In this document: one piece after another, positions 24,962 to 33,572 of the stretch
Layout: each line of letters begins with the position of its first letter
How positions within the stretch are numbered: position 1 is the stretch's first letter
Assembly: GCF_030065885.1 (NCBI RefSeq)
Contig: NZ_JASJCS010000007.1
Span: forward strand, 1-64,000
Direction of reading: 5' to 3'
DNA: 64,000 bases
Source: Ilumatobacter sp.
GTDB lineage: Bacteria > Actinomycetota > Acidimicrobiia > Acidimicrobiales > Ilumatobacteraceae
Notes under the pieces: model-generated
Database searches by the model: none
The model's input: the letters and a program-made list of their open reading frames with translations, nothing else
Told to the model about the DNA's origin: nothing
Made by a program: the position numbers and the translations under genes

Positions 24962-25053
24962 GCTTCCTCCGCCGGCATTACCCGGATCAGGTGTGCGGGT
25001 CGGCGATGGCGATCACCCTCTCAGCCCGCCGATCCAGCGAGCTCCCCGGTCGA
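24962..25053 (-). promoter_or_regulatory. TPP riboswitch (thi box) overlapping the ribosome site of thiN
   Basis: Read on the minus strand it has CGGGGAGC, GGGCTGAGAGGGTGATC, ACCCGCACACCTGATC, CGGGTAATGCCGGCGGAGGA and then ATG. CTGAGAGGG and CCTGATCCGGGTAATGCCGGCG are the two conserved thi-box cores. The GGAGGAAG at the 3' end of the aptamer is the Shine-Dalgarno of thiN, so TPP binding should hide it and block translation initiation. Confidence 0.95.
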
Positions 25054-25170
25054 TGTCATCGATGTTACCCGGTGGCGGCCGGTCCTCGGAGGCGGAGTCC
25101 GGGTTCTGCGGATCGTCGGCAAGGTCGTTGGCCACTTGCTGCTCGCCGACCGGCGAGGTCGAATTGAGGT

Positions 25171-26559
25171 GTGGACGATCAGGCGCCGAACACGCCGATC
25201 GAGATCGAACTGACGTCGGGACGCGACGGCGGGGTCGCAGGTCCATCGGCGCGTCCCGACATCGCCGCCACGCAGCGGCCAGCACCGTCCGGTGGCGGCG
25301 GCCCCGGCAGGGGCGCGCTCATCACCGCGACCGTGGTGACGGCGGTGGTCGCGGCGTCGCTCGGCTGGGTGATGGGTCGGGCCGGTGGCGACGAGGATGC
25401 GGGCATGACCACGGAATCCGCCCCGGCAACGACCTCGCCCGCTTCGACGCTGGTCCAGCCGGGCGAGCAACTCCCCAGGCCCGATCGCACGACCGTCGTG
25501 GCGCGCAGCCAGGCCGTCGTGCCGACGACCACGACACCGGTGGTGGTCACCCAGCAGATCGCAGTCGATGAACGCCTCGAGGGTCTGACCGTGCGCCTGG
25601 TCGGGTTCGGTTTCGACGGACAGCTCAACGAGCTCGATCTCGAGACCGGCATGCTCCGCAGCCGCCAGCTGGTCCGGCCCGTCGCAGGTTCGTCCGATGT
25701 GCTGGTCGGCGACGACTGGGTCATGGTCCGGCGATGGGATTCCGGGCGCGTCACCGTGTTCTTCGACGACGGCGAGGAACGCGGTGTCGACGTCGGCGAC
25801 CCCTGGAAGCTGGCGTGGATCCCGGGCACCGACCGATTCTGGCGAAGTGTCGGCGACGGCCCGCACGGGCCCTCACGGTTCGAGGAGATCGACATCGACG
25901 GCGAGGCCACGGGCGCGGTGATCGAGACGACGGCCGGCTGGGCCGTGGGCGTGGACCCCGCCGGCGGCATCCTCGCCACGGCGGCCGGCAAGGTGTACTC
26001 CGTCGACGCAGCCGGTGCAGAGATGTTGGGGAGCGGCGAGCTCGTCGCGGTCAACGCTCGCCTCGCGCTGTTCCACGACTGCGACGAGACTCTCCAGTGT
26101 GGCCTGCGCCTCCTCGACCGAGACTCGGGCGAGCGCACGATCGTGCCCGACCACGGTTCGGCCGACGCGCACGACGTGACCACGTCGATCGGGTTCTGGG
26201 GCGGGGCCCACTCGAGCGGCATCTCGCCCGACGACCGGTGGGTGGCGGCTGTGTCGTTCGGTGCGTCCTCGGCTGCGTTCGAGTTGGTCGATCTCGTGAC
26301 CGGCGAGCGGCGCGAGCTCGCGGTCGACACCTTCCCGCCGAGCGTCGTGTGGTCGCCCGGCGGCCGCTACCTGTTCTTCCCGAGCGGCGAGAACCCGCAG
26401 TGGCCCGGCGGCGCCCTGATGGCGTACGACATCGTCGCCGACGAGTCGTTCGCGGTCGCCGACGAGCTCCGGCCCTGGAACAGCGTCGGGATCCGGCCAG
26501 GAGACGGTGCATCCACGGTGGTTCCCGAGGACGCCGAGCCCGCCGACGCCCAGAGCTGA
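25171..26559 (+). CDS. Tandem membrane beta-propeller paralogue 1 (IEIELTS family)
   Basis: 462 aa; no known family recognised. The order is: a cytoplasmic N-terminus with PIEIELTS at residues 9-16; a Gly/Pro-rich segment; one transmembrane helix (~50-70, ending GWVMGRAG); a Thr/Pro-rich linker; and from ~130 an extracytoplasmic blade-repeat domain. That domain opens with DERLEGLTVRLVGFGFDG and carries PWKLAWIPGTDRFWR, CDETLQCGL, the TolB-like SPDDRWVAAVSF, and SPGGRYLFFPSG. The two Cys of CDExxxC could form a disulfide. Most divergent of the four copies. GTG start. Confidence 0.82.
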   Translation: MDDQAPNTPIEIELTSGRDGGVAGPSARPDIAATQRPAPSGGGGPGRGALITATVVTAVVAASLGWVMGRAGGDEDAGMTTESAPATTSPASTLVQPGEQLPRPDRTTVVARSQAVVPTTTTPVVVTQQIAVDERLEGLTVRLVGFGFDGQLNELDLETGMLRSRQLVRPVAGSSDVLVGDDWVMVRRWDSGRVTVFFDDGEERGVDVGDPWKLAWIPGTDRFWRSVGDGPHGPSRFEEIDIDGEATGAVIETTAGWAVGVDPAGGILATAAGKVYSVDAAGAEMLGSGELVAVNARLALFHDCDETLQCGLRLLDRDSGERTIVPDHGSADAHDVTTSIGFWGGAHSSGISPDDRWVAAVSFGASSAAFELVDLVTGERRELAVDTFPPSVVWSPGGRYLFFPSGENPQWPGGALMAYDIVADESFAVADELRPWNSVGIRPGDGASTVVPEDAEPADAQS

Positions 26560-26592
26560 CCGGCCGATCGGTGGGCGGGCGGAGTCAGCGGC

Positions 26593-27024
26593 TCACGCGC
26601 CGTCGGGCCGCTCCTCGACGGCGCCGGTCTGGCGGAGGAACGTCAGGCTGTCCCAGACGTCGATCCGGTGTGCGATCAACCCGTCGCGGACGGTCAGGAG
26701 CATCACACCCGGGATGTCGATCGGATGGCCGTCGAAGGTCGCGGTGAGGCGATACCGGGCGGCGACGCGATCGCCCTCGGCCACCGTGTCGATCACCTCG
26801 TAGCGCAGATCGACGAACTGCGCGAGGAAGGCCGGTAGCCGGGCCAGGTAGTCGCCACGGCCTCGAGAGCCGGTGCCGATCGCACTGAGGTGCTCGCTCA
26901 CGAAGTCGTCGGTGACGAGCGCGGCGACCGCGCCGGCGTCGCCGCCGGAGAGCGCTGCGAGGTAGCTGCGAGCCCTGGCGACGGTGTCCACCCAGGCGAC
27001 GGTAGCGAAGTCCTGTTCATCCAC
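26593..27024 (-). CDS. SnoaL-like/NTF2-fold protein
   Basis: 143 aa with the SnoaL pattern ARSYLAALSGGDAGAVAALVTDDFVSEHLSAIGTGSRGR, RLPAFLAQFVDLRYEVIDTV and FDGHPIDIPGVMLLTVRDGLIAHRIDVWD. Likely a small polyketide-cyclase-like or ligand-binding protein. The GTG at 27024 is 16 bp from the divergent start of the second propeller paralogue; a downstream GTG near 26992 is also possible. It interrupts the paralogue array on the opposite strand. Confidence 0.78.
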   Translation of the reverse strand: MDEQDFATVAWVDTVARARSYLAALSGGDAGAVAALVTDDFVSEHLSAIGTGSRGRGDYLARLPAFLAQFVDLRYEVIDTVAEGDRVAARYRLTATFDGHPIDIPGVMLLTVRDGLIAHRIDVWDSLTFLRQTGAVEERPDGA

Positions 27025-27040
27025 GCACCGATGTGCCTGA

Positions 27041-28384
27041 ATGGAACTGGTGAACGAAGGTCGGATCGAGGTGGAGCTGACCTCGATCGAGCCCGAGCGG
27101 TTCCGGGGCGACGGCGAACCCGTCGGATCGGCAGCCGATCCGACCGGCGCGCCGGGCCTCGTCCCGTCCGGGCGCGAGCGATGGCGGCTGATGTCGGCGG
27201 TGGTCCTCGTCGGCGTCGTCGCGTTGCTGCTCGGCTGGGTGGTGGGGCGCGCCAGCCGGAGCGACGGCGAGAGCGTCGGCGGGCAGCCCGGGGCCACCGC
27301 GCCCGATGACAGCGCCGCCGCGGCGGCGACGTCGACCACGCTCGCGGGCGAGCGTCTCCCGGCCCCGCCGTCGACGGCTCGACGGCAGACCGAGGACCGG
27401 CCCGTTCCGACGACCACCACGATCCCGCCGCCCGAGTCGAACCCGGTGACCGTCGATCCGCGCCTGGCGGGCCTCCCGATCCGCCTGGTCGGGGTGACGA
27501 CGGGCTCGAGGCTGGTCGACGTCGACCTGCGAACCCAGACGATGGTGACGCACGCGCCCGGCAACCTTCCCCGGACCGGGATGTTCGAGAACCGCCTGGC
27601 GGTCGGCGACGACTGGATCGCGCTCGCCCAGCCCGATCGCGGCGAGATGTACGTGATCCGCGACAACGGTGCACGCTCGGTCGTCGACATCGGGGACGGG
27701 TGGGAGTTGCACTGGGTGGACGGCACCGACACGTTCTGGTGGATGGTGTTCGAGGAGCCCGCCGGGCCCGAGCGGTTCGTCGAGTACACGATCGACGGTG
27801 CACCGACGGGATCGGTGTTCGAGATGAACGGACTCTGGCCGGATGGAGCCGATCCGCTCGGCGGCCTCGTCGTCGGTCGGGCCGGCAAGGCCTACGTCGT
27901 GTCGGGCGGGGATGTCACCTTCCTCGCGTCGGGTGACCTCGTGGCGCTGTCGGCGTCGACCGGTGTCTTCTACGACTGCGACGAGCAGATGGAGTGCGGT
28001 CTCACCGTGCTCGATCGCGCCACCGGCGCGATCGGCGGCGTGCCGTCGAGCGACGACGTGGACCTCGGCGAGCTCCACGGATTCGGGTGGGGAGGCCCGT
28101 CGGCGAGCCTCTCGCCCGACGGCCGCTACCTCGCCGCCCTCCTGTTCGGGCAGCAGGCCGACGGACTGGTCCTGGTCGACCTGTCGACCGGTGACGTGCG
28201 ACGCTTGATCGAGGAACCGATGGGGTGGGCGATCGCCTGGAGTCACGATTCCCGTCTCGCGTTCTTCATCGACGGCGACGGTCGGCCGGTGGCCCACGAC
28301 GTCGCCACCGACGACACGTTCCCCGTTGCCGACGGTCTGAGCTCGTGGATCGAGCTGGCCGTTCGGCCGATCGGCGACGCCTGA
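27041..28384 (+). CDS. Tandem membrane beta-propeller paralogue 2 (IEVELTS family)
   Basis: 447 aa. N-terminal MELVNEGRIEVELTSIEPER, transmembrane helix ~residues 52-69 (VVLVGVVALLLGWVVGRA), a Ser/Thr/Pro-rich linker with PTTTTIPPPESNPV, then the extracytoplasmic domain starting VDPRLAGLPIRLVGVTTGS. It shares WELHWVDGTDTFWW, CDEQMECGLTVLDRA, LSPDGRYLAALLF and WSHDSRLAFFIDG with its neighbours at matching positions. Function unknown. No ribosome site is evident before the ATG at 27041. Confidence 0.85.
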   Translation: MELVNEGRIEVELTSIEPERFRGDGEPVGSAADPTGAPGLVPSGRERWRLMSAVVLVGVVALLLGWVVGRASRSDGESVGGQPGATAPDDSAAAAATSTTLAGERLPAPPSTARRQTEDRPVPTTTTIPPPESNPVTVDPRLAGLPIRLVGVTTGSRLVDVDLRTQTMVTHAPGNLPRTGMFENRLAVGDDWIALAQPDRGEMYVIRDNGARSVVDIGDGWELHWVDGTDTFWWMVFEEPAGPERFVEYTIDGAPTGSVFEMNGLWPDGADPLGGLVVGRAGKAYVVSGGDVTFLASGDLVALSASTGVFYDCDEQMECGLTVLDRATGAIGGVPSSDDVDLGELHGFGWGGPSASLSPDGRYLAALLFGQQADGLVLVDLSTGDVRRLIEEPMGWAIAWSHDSRLAFFIDGDGRPVAHDVATDDTFPVADGLSSWIELAVRPIGDA

Positions 28385-28438
28385 GCGGTCACCGTGGTTC
28401 GTCGTGCGATCGGCAGCGCAGCCGGCGTGGTCGACCGG

Positions 28439-28472
28439 TGTGATGTGATGGTGCGATGCAGGACGGGTCGGG
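28439..28472 (+). repeat. Direct repeat unit A: leader and first codons of paralogue 3
   Basis: 34 bases beginning TGTGATGTGATGGTGCG, 17 of them upstream of the ATG at 28456, are identical to 29952-29985 before and into paralogue 4. Similarity continues through the IEVELTSHEP codons. This indicates recent duplication or gene conversion and a shared leader. Confidence 0.85.
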
Positions 28473-29877
28473 CCACATCGAGGTCGAGCTGACCTCGCAC
28501 GAACCGGCCCGAGCTGATGCCGAACCGCCGCCCCACGAGCCCGACGGCGATGGTGGCGGCGATGGTGGCTCGGACGGCGGGCAGGCTCGGCGCATCAACC
28601 CGCTCGCCGACGAGCGATTCCGGATCGTCCTCGCCGCTGCCGCGACGGGTGTGGTCGCGCTGCTGCTCGGCTGGATGCTCGGACGAGCGGGCGACACGGC
28701 CGACGGCGAGATCGCCGGCGACGGTGCCGCGGCGGAGGCCGACGGGTCGACCGCCACGACCGCGCGGGCGACGACCACGACCGTGCTGCCGAGCGAGGTG
28801 CTGCCGGCGGTCGACGACGATGCTGCGGTGGACGTCGCTCTCTCACCCGAGGACGCCCTCCTCGAGGTCGCGCCACCCGTGACCGAGCCCGAGGACGGTC
28901 CCGCCGTGGAAGCGGCATCGATCGCCCTCGACGAGCGGATCGCCGGCCTGCCGGTCCGGCTGGTCGGTTTCGAATCCGGCGGGCGGATGGCCGAGCTCGA
29001 TCTTGCGACCGGCACCCGTACGCGCACCGACCTCGAGATCGGGTTCACCGACGGTCCCGGCGCCATCGTCGGCGACGACTGGGCCCTCGTGCCACGCTTG
29101 ACCGGTCAGTCGTTGAGCCTCCTGTCGGCCGACGGCGTCGAGCCCAGCGCGCTGGGGCAGCCGTGGAACCTGTTCTGGGTGCCGGGGACCGATCTGTTCT
29201 GGCGGGCGAGCGACGAGGCGGCGTCACCCGCCCCGACGACGTACGAGCAGGTCACGCTCGACGGCCAGCCGACCGGCCTCACCCTCGACGTCCCGGGCTT
29301 CGTCAGCGCCGCCGACCCTCTCGGCGGTCTCGTCGTCCAGGAGGCAGGCGGCGTGTACTCGATCGACGCTTCGGGTGCAGCGCTGCTGGGTCGCGGCGAC
29401 CTCGTCGGCCTCAGCGCGAACCGTGTGGTCTTCCGGCAGTGCGACGAGACGTTGACGTGCGGCCTGGTGCAGCTCGATCGCACGTCGGGGACGACGAGAC
29501 GTGTGCCGGATCACGAGACCGCGGAGATCGAGGCGGTCAACGCGGTCGTCTTCTTCCCGCGTGCTCCGAGCCAGGCGTCGCTGTCGCCGGACGGGCGGTG
29601 GTGCTCGATCACCTCGTTCGACGAGACCGGCCCGATGCTGCACGCGATCGACCTCGAGACCGGTGAGTGGCACTCGGTCGCAGCCGACTACTGGGGCCCG
29701 TCGAACGTCGTCTGGACGCCGGACAGCCGGTTCGCGCTCTTCCTCGACGGGCGCGGCCAGCCGAACGCCTTCGACCCGGTGAACGACGAGCGCTTCCAGA
29801 TCGCCGAGGACATGACGTCGTGGAACAGCCTCGCCACGCGGCCCTCGGCGCCGGTCGACGTGGCCGTCGAGGGCTGA
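28456..29877 (+). CDS. Tandem membrane beta-propeller paralogue 3 (IEVELTS family)
   Basis: 473 aa. MQDGSGHIEVELTSHEPARA, a helix at ~54-75 (RIVLAAAATGVVALLLGWMLGRA), an Ala/Thr linker with ATTTTVLPSEVLP, then the propeller from LDERIAGLPVRLVGFESGGR. Family landmarks are PWNLFWVPGTDLFWR, CDETLTCGLVQLDRTSG, LSPDGRWCSITSF, IDLETGEWHSV, WTPDSRFALFLDG and MTSWNSLATRP. The leader and N-terminus are nearly identical in DNA to paralogue 4. Function unknown; a surface sensor or scaffold is a guess. Confidence 0.87.
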   Translation: MQDGSGHIEVELTSHEPARADAEPPPHEPDGDGGGDGGSDGGQARRINPLADERFRIVLAAAATGVVALLLGWMLGRAGDTADGEIAGDGAAAEADGSTATTARATTTTVLPSEVLPAVDDDAAVDVALSPEDALLEVAPPVTEPEDGPAVEAASIALDERIAGLPVRLVGFESGGRMAELDLATGTRTRTDLEIGFTDGPGAIVGDDWALVPRLTGQSLSLLSADGVEPSALGQPWNLFWVPGTDLFWRASDEAASPAPTTYEQVTLDGQPTGLTLDVPGFVSAADPLGGLVVQEAGGVYSIDASGAALLGRGDLVGLSANRVVFRQCDETLTCGLVQLDRTSGTTRRVPDHETAEIEAVNAVVFFPRAPSQASLSPDGRWCSITSFDETGPMLHAIDLETGEWHSVAADYWGPSNVVWTPDSRFALFLDGRGQPNAFDPVNDERFQIAEDMTSWNSLATRPSAPVDVAVEG

Positions 29878-29951
29878 TCGCGCGGTCTGCTGACGAGCTC
29901 GCGCACGTGATCCGGTACCCCGGGGGTGGCGCCCCCGGTGGGATCTGGCGA

Positions 29952-29985
29952 TGTGATGTGATGGTGCGATGCAGGACGGGTCGGG
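29952..29985 (+). repeat. Direct repeat unit B: leader and first codons of paralogue 4
   Basis: Identical over 34 bases to 28439-28472, including 17 bases of non-coding leader and the codons MQDGSG. There is no Shine-Dalgarno in the shared leader. Confidence 0.85.
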
Positions 29986-31378
29986 TCGGATCGAGGTCGA
30001 GCTGACCTCGCACGAGCCCAGCGGGGTGCTGCCGCCCGAGCCCCGTGACCTGCCCGGCTCGCCGACCGGCTCGTCTGCGGTCGGTGGCGCCGAGCGGGCG
30101 ACGACGACCGGCGCGCCCCGCACGCCCGGCCCGCTCGGCTCCGAGCGGGCCCGGATCGTGCTCGCTGCGTTCGCCGCCGGCATCGTGGCGCTGCTGCTGG
30201 GGTGGATGCTCGGGCGGGCGGGTGGCGACGCCGGGGTGGACGACGCCGCCGATGACCGCAGCGATGAGACATCGGCCGACACCGTCGAGGCAGATACCAC
30301 GACGACGCTGTTCGCCGGTGACGTGCTGCCCGAGGTGGACGATGCGATCTCGCCCGATGCGGCGTTCCCCGACGTCGCGCCCCCGCCCACGGCCTCGGCG
30401 ACGCCGTCTGCTGCCGCGGCCGATCGCGAGGTCCAGATGGTCGCCGTCGACGCGCGCCTCGCCGGCCTGCCGCTCCGCCTGGTCGGGTTCGACCCCGGTG
30501 ACCGGCTGGTCGAGCTCGACCTGGCGACCGGCGAGCTGGCGCGGACCCGGATCGACCGGACCTTCGCCGACACCGCCAACGTCACCGTCGGCGAGGACTG
30601 GGTCGCTGTCCCGGGCTACGACGGCACGAACGTGAACGTCGTCGACGCGAACGGCGAGGTCTCGTCGAGCCGTCTCGGCGAGCCCTGGAACCTGCTCTGG
30701 CAACCTGGGACCGATCGCTTCTGGCGCGGGACGAACGAGGGCTTTCGCGGCCCGACGCGGTACGAGGAGGTGACGCTCGACGGCGAGGAGACCGGGGCGG
30801 CCATCGACGTGCCGAGCTTCGTGTGGATGGTCGACCCCCGGGGCGGCCTCGTGGTCCACGAGGCCGGCAAGGCCTACTCCGTCGACGAGGTGGAGGTCGA
30901 GTACCTCGGCGCCGGCGAGGTCGTCGGGATCAGCAGCTCGCAGGTCGTACTCCGCGAGTGCGACGAGCAGATGATCTGCGGGCTCACCGTGCTCGATCGG
31001 GCGAGCGGCGAGTGGCGGGACGTACCGGACCACGACTCGGCCGACCTCGACTCGGTCACCGGGTGGGGGCTCTTCCCGGCCTCTCAGCAGCTGACCCTGT
31101 CGCCCGACGGTCGATGGTGCTCGGTCACCACGTTCGCCACGAGCACACCCCGGCTCGAACTGGTCGACCTCGTGACCGGCGAGTGGCACGAGCTGACGCG
31201 GACGGACTTCCCGACGGGCGTGTCGTGGTCGCCCGACAGCCGCTTCGCCTTCTATCGCAGCAGCGGTGCGTTGCCCACGGCGTTCGACGTCACGACGGGC
31301 GAGTCGTTCCCGGTCATGGACGACATCAGGTCGTGGACGAGCGTGTCGGTGCGCCCCGAGGCGGCTTCGTCAGGATGA
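29969..31378 (+). CDS. Tandem membrane beta-propeller paralogue 4 (IEVELTS family)
   Basis: 469 aa. MQDGSGRIEVELTSHEPSGV, a helix at ~56-76 (RIVLAAFAAGIVALLLGWMLGRAG), an acidic/Thr linker with DTTTTLFAGDVLPEVDD, then VDARLAGLPLRLVGFDPGDRLVELDLATG opening the propeller. PWNLLWQPGTDRFWR, CDEQMICGLTVLDRASGEW, LSPDGRWCSVTTF, LVDLVTGEWHEL and WSPDSRFAFYRSSG align with the other three. The stop overlaps the convergent surE stop region by 9 nt. Confidence 0.87.
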   Translation: MQDGSGRIEVELTSHEPSGVLPPEPRDLPGSPTGSSAVGGAERATTTGAPRTPGPLGSERARIVLAAFAAGIVALLLGWMLGRAGGDAGVDDAADDRSDETSADTVEADTTTTLFAGDVLPEVDDAISPDAAFPDVAPPPTASATPSAAAADREVQMVAVDARLAGLPLRLVGFDPGDRLVELDLATGELARTRIDRTFADTANVTVGEDWVAVPGYDGTNVNVVDANGEVSSSRLGEPWNLLWQPGTDRFWRGTNEGFRGPTRYEEVTLDGEETGAAIDVPSFVWMVDPRGGLVVHEAGKAYSVDEVEVEYLGAGEVVGISSSQVVLRECDEQMICGLTVLDRASGEWRDVPDHDSADLDSVTGWGLFPASQQLTLSPDGRWCSVTTFATSTPRLELVDLVTGEWHELTRTDFPTGVSWSPDSRFAFYRSSGALPTAFDVTTGESFPVMDDIRSWTSVSVRPEAASSG

Positions 31379-32206
31379 GCCATTGCGGCCGAGGAGGCCG
31401 TCGAGGGCCACCTCGGCCTTGGTCAGGTCGTCACGCCGCTCGGCCTGCAGCCGTGTGAGGTACGACACCGAGACGACGTTGCGTTCGATCGCACCGCCGT
31501 CGGTGTCCTCGGGCAGGTCGAGCCGGTCGCCCCACGCCACGTCGACGTCGAAATGGTCGGGATCGTGGTCGGTGGGGACCAACTGCGCCCTGGCCATCGC
31601 TCGCGGTGGCGAGACGCCCACACGGGTGAGACGCCACCCCTCGATCTCGTCGAGCTCGACGTTGGGCACGTTGATGTTGGCGATGACGACCTCGTCGGGC
31701 GGGCCGTCGATCAGCCCGCGCACGAAGGTCTGCGCGACGTCGGCGGCGACGTGGAACTTCTGGTTCTTGATCGCCTCCTCGTAGCCCTGTCCCTCGACGC
31801 CCCACCCGGTGACCGCCTGGCTGACGGCGACGCCGGACCAACCGCCGTTGCGGCCCGAGAGGCAGGCGCCCACCGTGCCCGAGTGGTACACCGAGCGGCC
31901 GACGTTGGCACCCGGATTGATGCCCGAGACGACGAGGTCGACGTCGTCACCGAACGCACCGAGCCGCGCGTACATGACGCACAGCGCGGGCGGGCCGTTG
32001 ACGGCCCAGGCCTCGGTGATGCCGTCGAGGCGACGTCGCGTGACATGGGGCGTGAACTCCCAGATCGCGCCGATCGCCGCACCTGCACCCGAGAACTCGC
32101 GGTCGGGGGCCACGACGACCACCTCGCCCAGCTCGGTCATCGCCTGGGCGAGTGCGAGCAGGCCGGGGGCGTCGACGCCGTCGTCATTGGTCACGAGGAT
32201 GCGCAC
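31370..32206 (-). CDS. surE: 5'/3'-nucleotidase SurE
   Basis: 278 aa. It has the SurE signature RILVTNDDGVDAPGL with paired Asp metal ligands, APDREFSGAGAAI, VNGPPALCVMYA and the metal-binding VSGINPGANVGRSVYHSGTVGA. Hydrolyses nucleoside monophosphates. The GTG start at 32206 overlaps the end of the amidohydrolase gene by 23 nt, so the two form an operon. Confidence 0.93.
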   Translation of the reverse strand: MRILVTNDDGVDAPGLLALAQAMTELGEVVVVAPDREFSGAGAAIGAIWEFTPHVTRRRLDGITEAWAVNGPPALCVMYARLGAFGDDVDLVVSGINPGANVGRSVYHSGTVGACLSGRNGGWSGVAVSQAVTGWGVEGQGYEEAIKNQKFHVAADVAQTFVRGLIDGPPDEVVIANINVPNVELDEIEGWRLTRVGVSPPRAMARAQLVPTDHDPDHFDVDVAWGDRLDLPEDTDGGAIERNVVSVSYLTRLQAERRDDLTKAEVALDGLLGRNGSS

Positions 32207-33551
32207 GAGCCCTGGATACCAGCCTCCGATGAGCATCACGCGACTCGGCGGCCAACATCTGGTGATCGACGGTGAGGCACCGGCCGTCGCGGACCACGTG
32301 GCGACCCGATGCGACGACGTCTCGAATGGCGCGGCCGTCGCTCGCCCAGACCAGCGCGGTGATCGGATCGACGGCGTGCGGCGTCCACTCGGGCCGCGTG
32401 GTGTCGACGACGACGATGTCGGCGCGCTTGCCGACCTCGAGCGACCCGATCTCGTCGGCCTTGCCGATCGCTCTGGCGCCGTCGATCGTCGCCAGCGCGA
32501 GTGCGGCCCGGGCCGTGAACCGCGTCGGGTCACCGGTGGTGTCCTTGGTCAGCCCGGCGAACAGGCGCGCGGCGAGCAGCACGTCGATGGCGTCACCGGC
32601 GTTCTCGCTGTCGCACCCGAGCGCCACGCGGCCGCCGTGGTGGAGCATCCGGGGGTGGTGGAAGCTGCGCGTCACGCCCTGGCCCAGCCGCAGGTACGCC
32701 CACGGGCAGGAGGCCACGGCCACGTCCAGATCGAGGAGGAGGTCGAGCTCGGCGTCGTCGATGTGCACGGCGTGGGCGAGCAGCACGTGGTCGCCCAGCA
32801 CGCCGAGCCGGGCGAGGTGGACGACCGGACGCTCGCCGGTGCGCGCCAGGTAGGCCCTGGCGTCGGCCGGGCCGGGCGAGAGGTGGAACGTCAGGCGGTT
32901 GCTCGTCGCCCTGGCGAGCTCGCTCGCGGCGACGGCGAGGCCGTCGCTCATCAGGTCGTGTCCGACGAGCGTCACGAACGCATCGACCCGTGGGTGGTCG
33001 CGCGCCATCGAGACCGTGGCCGCCTGCCGCTCGATCACCTCGTCGAGGTGTGCGACGTGCGGCCCGTCGCCGAGGTCCCATCCCCAGGCGCCGAGCGTGC
33101 CACCGACACCGACGGCGTCGTACGCGGCGAGGACCCGCTCGGGATGCGCGACGGTGCCTGCCTCGACGGTGTACGTGATGCCGTTGGTGACGGCCTCGAC
33201 GAGCGACAGCGTGGCCGACAGCTCGTCGTCGTCGCCGGTGTGTGCGGCGTGCACCGGCAGTGCCCAGTCGGTGAGCGCCGCCCCTGGGGGCAGATCGTCG
33301 GGGATGGTCGAACGGATCAACCGGTCGCCGGTGAGGTGTTGATGGGCGTTGACGAGCCCCGGGATCACGACGGTGCCGGGGCCACCGATCGTGCGATCCG
33401 CGTCGAGCCATGCCGCGGCATCCGCCTGGGTGGTGACGGCGACGATCCACTCGCCGCGAACGGCGATGGCTCCGTCGGTGATCTGCGACCGGCTCCCGTC
33501 CATGGTGACGACGACGTCACCGTGGACCAGCAGGTCGACTCGATCGCGCAC
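32184..33551 (-). CDS. Amidohydrolase, chlorohydrolase/MTA-SAH deaminase type
   Basis: 455 aa of the metal-dependent hydrolase superfamily: HxH in GLVNAHQHLTGDRLI, a mid-protein LTFHLSPG His, LAHAVHIDDAELDLL and the late catalytic Asp in ALGCDSENAG, then GSLEVGKRADIVVVD of the composite beta domain. Close groups deaminate purine-like or methylthioadenosine substrates; the exact substrate is open. It is adjacent to surE and diverges from a Rieske oxygenase. TACCGT lies 6 nt before the GTG at 33551. Confidence 0.88.
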   Translation of the reverse strand: MRDRVDLLVHGDVVVTMDGSRSQITDGAIAVRGEWIVAVTTQADAAAWLDADRTIGGPGTVVIPGLVNAHQHLTGDRLIRSTIPDDLPPGAALTDWALPVHAAHTGDDDELSATLSLVEAVTNGITYTVEAGTVAHPERVLAAYDAVGVGGTLGAWGWDLGDGPHVAHLDEVIERQAATVSMARDHPRVDAFVTLVGHDLMSDGLAVAASELARATSNRLTFHLSPGPADARAYLARTGERPVVHLARLGVLGDHVLLAHAVHIDDAELDLLLDLDVAVASCPWAYLRLGQGVTRSFHHPRMLHHGGRVALGCDSENAGDAIDVLLAARLFAGLTKDTTGDPTRFTARAALALATIDGARAIGKADEIGSLEVGKRADIVVVDTTRPEWTPHAVDPITALVWASDGRAIRDVVASGRHVVRDGRCLTVDHQMLAAESRDAHRRLVSRARAHPRDQ

Positions 33552-33572
33552 TCCAGTACGGTACGTCGCGCC
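33552..33572. promoter_or_regulatory. Shared divergent promoter of the amidohydrolase and Rieske genes
   Basis: Only 21 bp separate the two GTG starts. The centre GTACGGTAC contains TACGGT for the + strand (33557-33562) and overlapping TACCGT for the - strand, 10 and 6 nt from the respective starts. Neither gene has a ribosome site, so both are probably leaderless. Confidence 0.5.
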
